The notes under the pieces: model-generated
What the model was told of the DNA's origin: nothing
The model's input: the letters and a program-made list of their open reading frames with translations, nothing else
The model's database searches: none
Source: Natribaculum breve
Lineage (GTDB): Archaea > Halobacteriota > Halobacteria > Halobacteriales > Natrialbaceae
Direction: 5' to 3'
Length of the DNA: 64,000 nt
Assembly (NCBI RefSeq): GCF_023008585.1
Contig: NZ_CP095392.1
Location: forward strand, 124,001 to 188,000
Part shown: positions 61,149-64,000 of the stretch, in pieces
Layout: each line of letters starts with the position of its first letter
Numbering within the stretch: position 1 is the stretch's first letter
Translations under genes and position numbers: made by a program

Positions 61149-62564
61149 ATGGACCAGTTCGTCAATCGTATCGAGGAACTCGATCGGTTGCAGACCCTCT
61201 ATGAGAGTGACGCTGCAGAACTCGCAATTATTTATGGGCGCCGCCAGATCGGCAAGAGCGAACTCGTCCGCCAATCGATTGCCGACCGCGACAATGCCGT
61301 GTACTATCAGGCAGTCCAAGGGACAGCGACGACACAGCTCAGGCGGTTCGTCGAGGCAGCAGCGACGACCTATCCAGACATCACGGCCGTCAAAGAGGAA
61401 TGGGAACCGCTCTTAACGTACCTCACCGACAGAGACGCCATCATCGTCATCGACGAATTCCCATACCTCATCGATTCGAACGAGGGACTTCCGTCGGTCA
61501 TTCAACACCTGTGGGATACAGCTGTCGGCGAGAGTCAGGCAACGCTCGTACTCACAGGCTCTGCAATCGGCATGATTCATACCCACGTCCTCGATGGCGG
61601 TGCGCCACTCTACGGCAGGGTGTCCCAGACACCGAATGGCCGCCTCGAACTCACCCAGCTGCCGTTTCGCTCCATCCAAGAGTTCGTGCCGACGTACGAT
61701 CCCGAAGAACGGGTGTTCGTCTATGGCGTCTTCGGCGGTACACCCCGATATCTCAGCCCACTTGATCCATCACAGAGCCTCGGAGAGAACATCACGCGGC
61801 TGCTGTGCGACCCGGATGGCCCACTCCACGACGAGCCCGAAACCGTCCTCCAGATGGAACTCAACGAGGTGAACACGTATTTCTCCGTACTGGAATCGAT
61901 GGCTAGCGGGAACCGCAGTCGAAACGAGATCGCTCAGGGAGCCGGCATCGAGAGCACCAACACGTCGTACTACTTCGACCGGCTGGAAACGCTCCAGATC
62001 ATCGAGAAACACCATCCAGCACTCGCCGACCCGGCACGCAGCAAGCGGACGCGATACCAGATTCGAGATCCCGTATTCCGGTTTTACTTCCGGTATCTCT
62101 ACGGTCGCGGAGGGCAGTACGAACTCTACGGCGAGAACGCCTACGAGGACCTTATCGAACCGGAATTGCCCGACTTCGTCAGCGAAACGTTCGAATCGCT
62201 CTGCCACCAGGCGGTGCCGGCGCTCTATGCAGACTACCAGCTCACACAGGTGCCAAGCCAGTGGTGGTACAAGGGCCGGGAGGTAGATGTCGTCGCACCA
62301 ACTGACGAGTCAACGCTGATCGCTGGCGAAGCGAAATTCACCAGCGCCCCCCTCAGCTATGATGTGCTTTCGGATCTCGAAGACGACGTGGAGCACATCG
62401 ACTGGACACCCACCGGAGGAGGTGAGCCGACGTATGAATTCGCCTTGTTCAGCCGCTCTGGGTTCAAACGCTCCGTCGAGGAAGCTGCAGACGAGCGTGA
62501 TGATCTTCGTCTCTTCGATCTATCCGATATCGTTGCTGTTCTTGAGAGTAAAGCCGACGAGTAA
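61149..62564 (+). CDS. Archaeal ATPase with DUF234 domain
   Basis: 471 residues. FVNRIEELDRLQTLYESDAAELAIIYGRRQIGKSEL contains a Walker A (GRRQIGKS, 30-37); Walker B is IIVIDEFPYLI; sensor-like LVLTGSAIG; then a helix-turn-helix (SRNEIAQGAGIESTNTSYYFDRLETLQII). The DUF234 end RQIRDPVFRFYFRY...EVDVVAP...LIAGEAKFTSAPLS has a PD-(D/E)XK-like set. This STAND-like family is expanded in archaea and lies near mobile DNA; some members are thought to be nuclease-coupled sensors. Confidence 0.88.
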   Translation: MDQFVNRIEELDRLQTLYESDAAELAIIYGRRQIGKSELVRQSIADRDNAVYYQAVQGTATTQLRRFVEAAATTYPDITAVKEEWEPLLTYLTDRDAIIVIDEFPYLIDSNEGLPSVIQHLWDTAVGESQATLVLTGSAIGMIHTHVLDGGAPLYGRVSQTPNGRLELTQLPFRSIQEFVPTYDPEERVFVYGVFGGTPRYLSPLDPSQSLGENITRLLCDPDGPLHDEPETVLQMELNEVNTYFSVLESMASGNRSRNEIAQGAGIESTNTSYYFDRLETLQIIEKHHPALADPARSKRTRYQIRDPVFRFYFRYLYGRGGQYELYGENAYEDLIEPELPDFVSETFESLCHQAVPALYADYQLTQVPSQWWYKGREVDVVAPTDESTLIAGEAKFTSAPLSYDVLSDLEDDVEHIDWTPTGGGEPTYEFALFSRSGFKRSVEEAADERDDLRLFDLSDIVAVLESKADE

Positions 62565-62932
62565 CGCTGGAGGGTAACAGCTGGGGATGGTTTTTCGACC
62601 CCAGAGAGGAGTGCGGGGGAATCGAACGTACCCCCAGAGGCGAACCAAATGAAAGAAACCAATGAGACGATGGCGTAGCGAATAAGGAGGACGAAGGCGG
62701 TATTCGTCCAGAGTCTCGTGAACTACGGCTCGTGATAACTTTTCTCCTCTTGCCGTTTCTGCCAGTCTTAGCAGCTCTCTCCGTGATTTCTTGCGTCTCC
62801 TCTTCTCGTGAACCTCTATTTCCTGTGGACCTCACCCCGCCCTCTCTTCCAGATTTTCACTCTTGACGAGAGGTGTGAGCCCTCGAGTCCCCTCTCTTTC
62901 TACCCAAGAATACGAGCCGAACCTTTCGTGTC
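62565..62932. other. Spacer, pyrimidine-rich
   Basis: About 370 bp between convergent genes; long CT-rich runs (for example around 62744-62880) and no gene. Repeat site E closes it. Confidence 0.5.
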
Positions 62933-62973
62933 TTAACCAACGACTCCGTTAGTCAGGCGGTCGTGTTGGTTAA
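62933..62973. repeat. TTAACCAAC/GTTGGTTAA inverted repeat, site E (41 bp)
   Basis: Arms 62933-62941 and 62965-62973, spacer 23 bp. The right arm overlaps the stop codon of the polymerase gene (62970-62972), between convergent genes. Confidence 0.85.
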
Positions 62974-64000
62974 TTATTTCCAGCATCGGTGAACGCCGTC
63001 AGCTCAGGAACCCGCGTCTTGGCGAGTTCCTGATGGATGTCCGACCGACTCCACCCCAACGGAGACAGAACGCTTTCGACAGCTCTGACGAGTTCCGTCT
63101 CATAGTACGACGGATCGTACGACTCGATTTCTTCGTGGGCCAACGCGACCCGGCCCCGAGAGGCTTTCTCATCGTCGACGACCACGTACTCAATGTCCTG
63201 TCCTGGATGGACGGCGAGGTCCTGATCGCGAGCACGCTTCAGGGCCGCCACGTTCTGGGTGTTCTGCGTGTACTCCTCTAGCGGCTTGGAGACACGGTTC
63301 CGCTCGACGAGTTGCTTGACCGGCACCTCCCCGGAGCGAAGGCGCTCGATCGCGTCCTGGAGACAACCGAGTACCGCTTCTGCCGACCGGGTTGCATCGA
63401 ACCGTTCGAGACACTCCCGCTGGACCTCCTCGATGAATGGCGGCGTCGACCGCTGTCGAGCTTCGATGCCTCTGATTTTGAATTTATCTTTGCCGGCGAC
63501 TTTCCCGAAGTACTTCGTCAACGCGCCGGCGTCGCTCCCGCGTTGGGGGACGAACGCGACCCACTCATAGTGAGCTTCGTGTTCGAGCCGAATCTCGACG
63601 CTCTCTGTGATCTCTATCGCGAGCGTCTCGAGGTCCTCGCGGTCATCGTCGTCGACATCGGGATCAGGTGTGACCCAGATCGAATCGACAATCCCGTGGA
63701 CGACGCGCCAGCCGCCGGCTTCCAAGCGTTGCTTGGCCGTTAATAGAATCTCACGAGCGAACGCATTGATTGCCTCGTGGCACTCGATTCGTCCGAATTT
63801 TGCGTTACTGAACCCTTGGTACCCGAAGCAGGCGACGAGGATCCACTTCAGCGCACCCGATCGCCCTTCGAGTTCCTCGAGGCGCTCCTCGTCGGGGTCA
63901 TCTCGCTGCTGTTCGCGACGGATGGCCGCCTTGATATCGTCGCGCGCGTCGATGATGGGCTGAAGGACGTCGACGAGATAGCCGCGCTTGTCGCAGATCG
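62970..64000 (-). CDS. Family B DNA polymerase, C-terminal part, motif C atypical (runs off the window)
   Basis: At least 342 residues without a start in the window. KWILVACFGYQGFSNAKFGRIECHEAINAFAREILL matches the polymerase motif B region and the following helix. The palm strand reads HGIVDSIWVTPD where YGDTDS-F is expected. Then the thumb: HYEWVAFVPQRGSDAGALTKYFGKVAGKDKFKIRGIEARQRSTPPFIEEVQ. The loss of the first motif C aspartate (V in IVDS) is seen in the PolB2 group of archaeal polymerases, often considered inactive or with altered activity. Haloarchaeal plasmids carry such genes. Confidence 0.85.
   Translation of the reverse strand, partial: ICDKRGYLVDVLQPIIDARDDIKAAIRREQQRDDPDEERLEELEGRSGALKWILVACFGYQGFSNAKFGRIECHEAINAFAREILLTAKQRLEAGGWRVVHGIVDSIWVTPDPDVDDDDREDLETLAIEITESVEIRLEHEAHYEWVAFVPQRGSDAGALTKYFGKVAGKDKFKIRGIEARQRSTPPFIEEVQRECLERFDATRSAEAVLGCLQDAIERLRSGEVPVKQLVERNRVSKPLEEYTQNTQNVAALKRARDQDLAVHPGQDIEYVVVDDEKASRGRVALAHEEIESYDPSYYETELVRAVESVLSPLGWSRSDIHQELAKTRVPELTAFTDAGNN

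Overview
The window reads as a plasmid or megaplasmid segment from a haloarchaeon (class Halobacteria). Proteins are strongly acidic, coding DNA is GC-rich with abundant CTCGAG, and the gene content is diagnostic: TFB, Orc1/Cdc6, haloarchaeal IS types (ISH6, IS200/605 TnpB, IS66, IS5, IS630, Tn5-like IS4), HalOD1-domain proteins, Tat lipoproteins, and an XPB-Bax1 pair.

Layout. 0.6-3.4 kb holds an XPB helicase/Bax1 nuclease operon. 3.5-7.9 kb is an IS graveyard that has cut away all but the C-terminus of one orc1/cdc6 gene. 8-12.4 kb holds a membrane GIDE protein and a tungstate/molybdate ABC operon divergent from a Tfx regulator, with a perfect palindrome between them. 12.6-17.8 kb is debris: a frameshifted ssDNA-binding protein gene, a tnpB element interrupted by an IS630, and a methyltransferase gene broken by a 2-bp shift and an IS5. 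18-38.8 kb is a mosaic accessory island. It contains a DUF6884/tandem GIY-YIG pair, a MazF-like module, an ArdC-zincin protein, VapBC, a UPF1/DNA2-like helicase, PIN/winged-helix and PIN/RHH-like pairs, and a GHKL-ATPase fused to an HEAAH metalloprotease motif. It also carries many partial duplicates of these same genes fused at short homologies. 39.6-40.8 kb is arsR-arsM. 41.2-44.8 kb has tfb and a two-gene unit split by a second IS66 copy. 44.9-53.9 kb holds mostly unknown proteins, including a SWIM-finger repeat protein. 54-60.6 kb is the replication region: an intact Orc1/Cdc6 gene bracketed by 13 copies of an iteron-like repeat, itself flanked by two divergent regulator/unknown-protein pairs. 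61-64 kb holds a DUF234 ATPase and a truncated family B DNA polymerase gene with an atypical motif C.

The most notable unexplained structure is a family of five dispersed inverted repeats, TTAACCAAC-N23/24-GTTGGTTAA, with nearly constant total length (41 or 42 bp). All lie between 45.8 and 63.0 kb around the origin half of the window. Their positions relative to genes differ (promoter side, after stop codons, overlapping a stop), which argues for a plasmid-scale role such as partition or replication control rather than one operon's operator.

Boundaries of the IS66 copy 2, IS4-type, both IS5 and ISH6 elements were fixed by finding both terminal repeats and a target duplication by eye. The IS630 has its TA duplication and a rejoining host reading frame. 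IS66 copy 1 lacks a target duplication. No RNA genes or CRISPR arrays were recognised.
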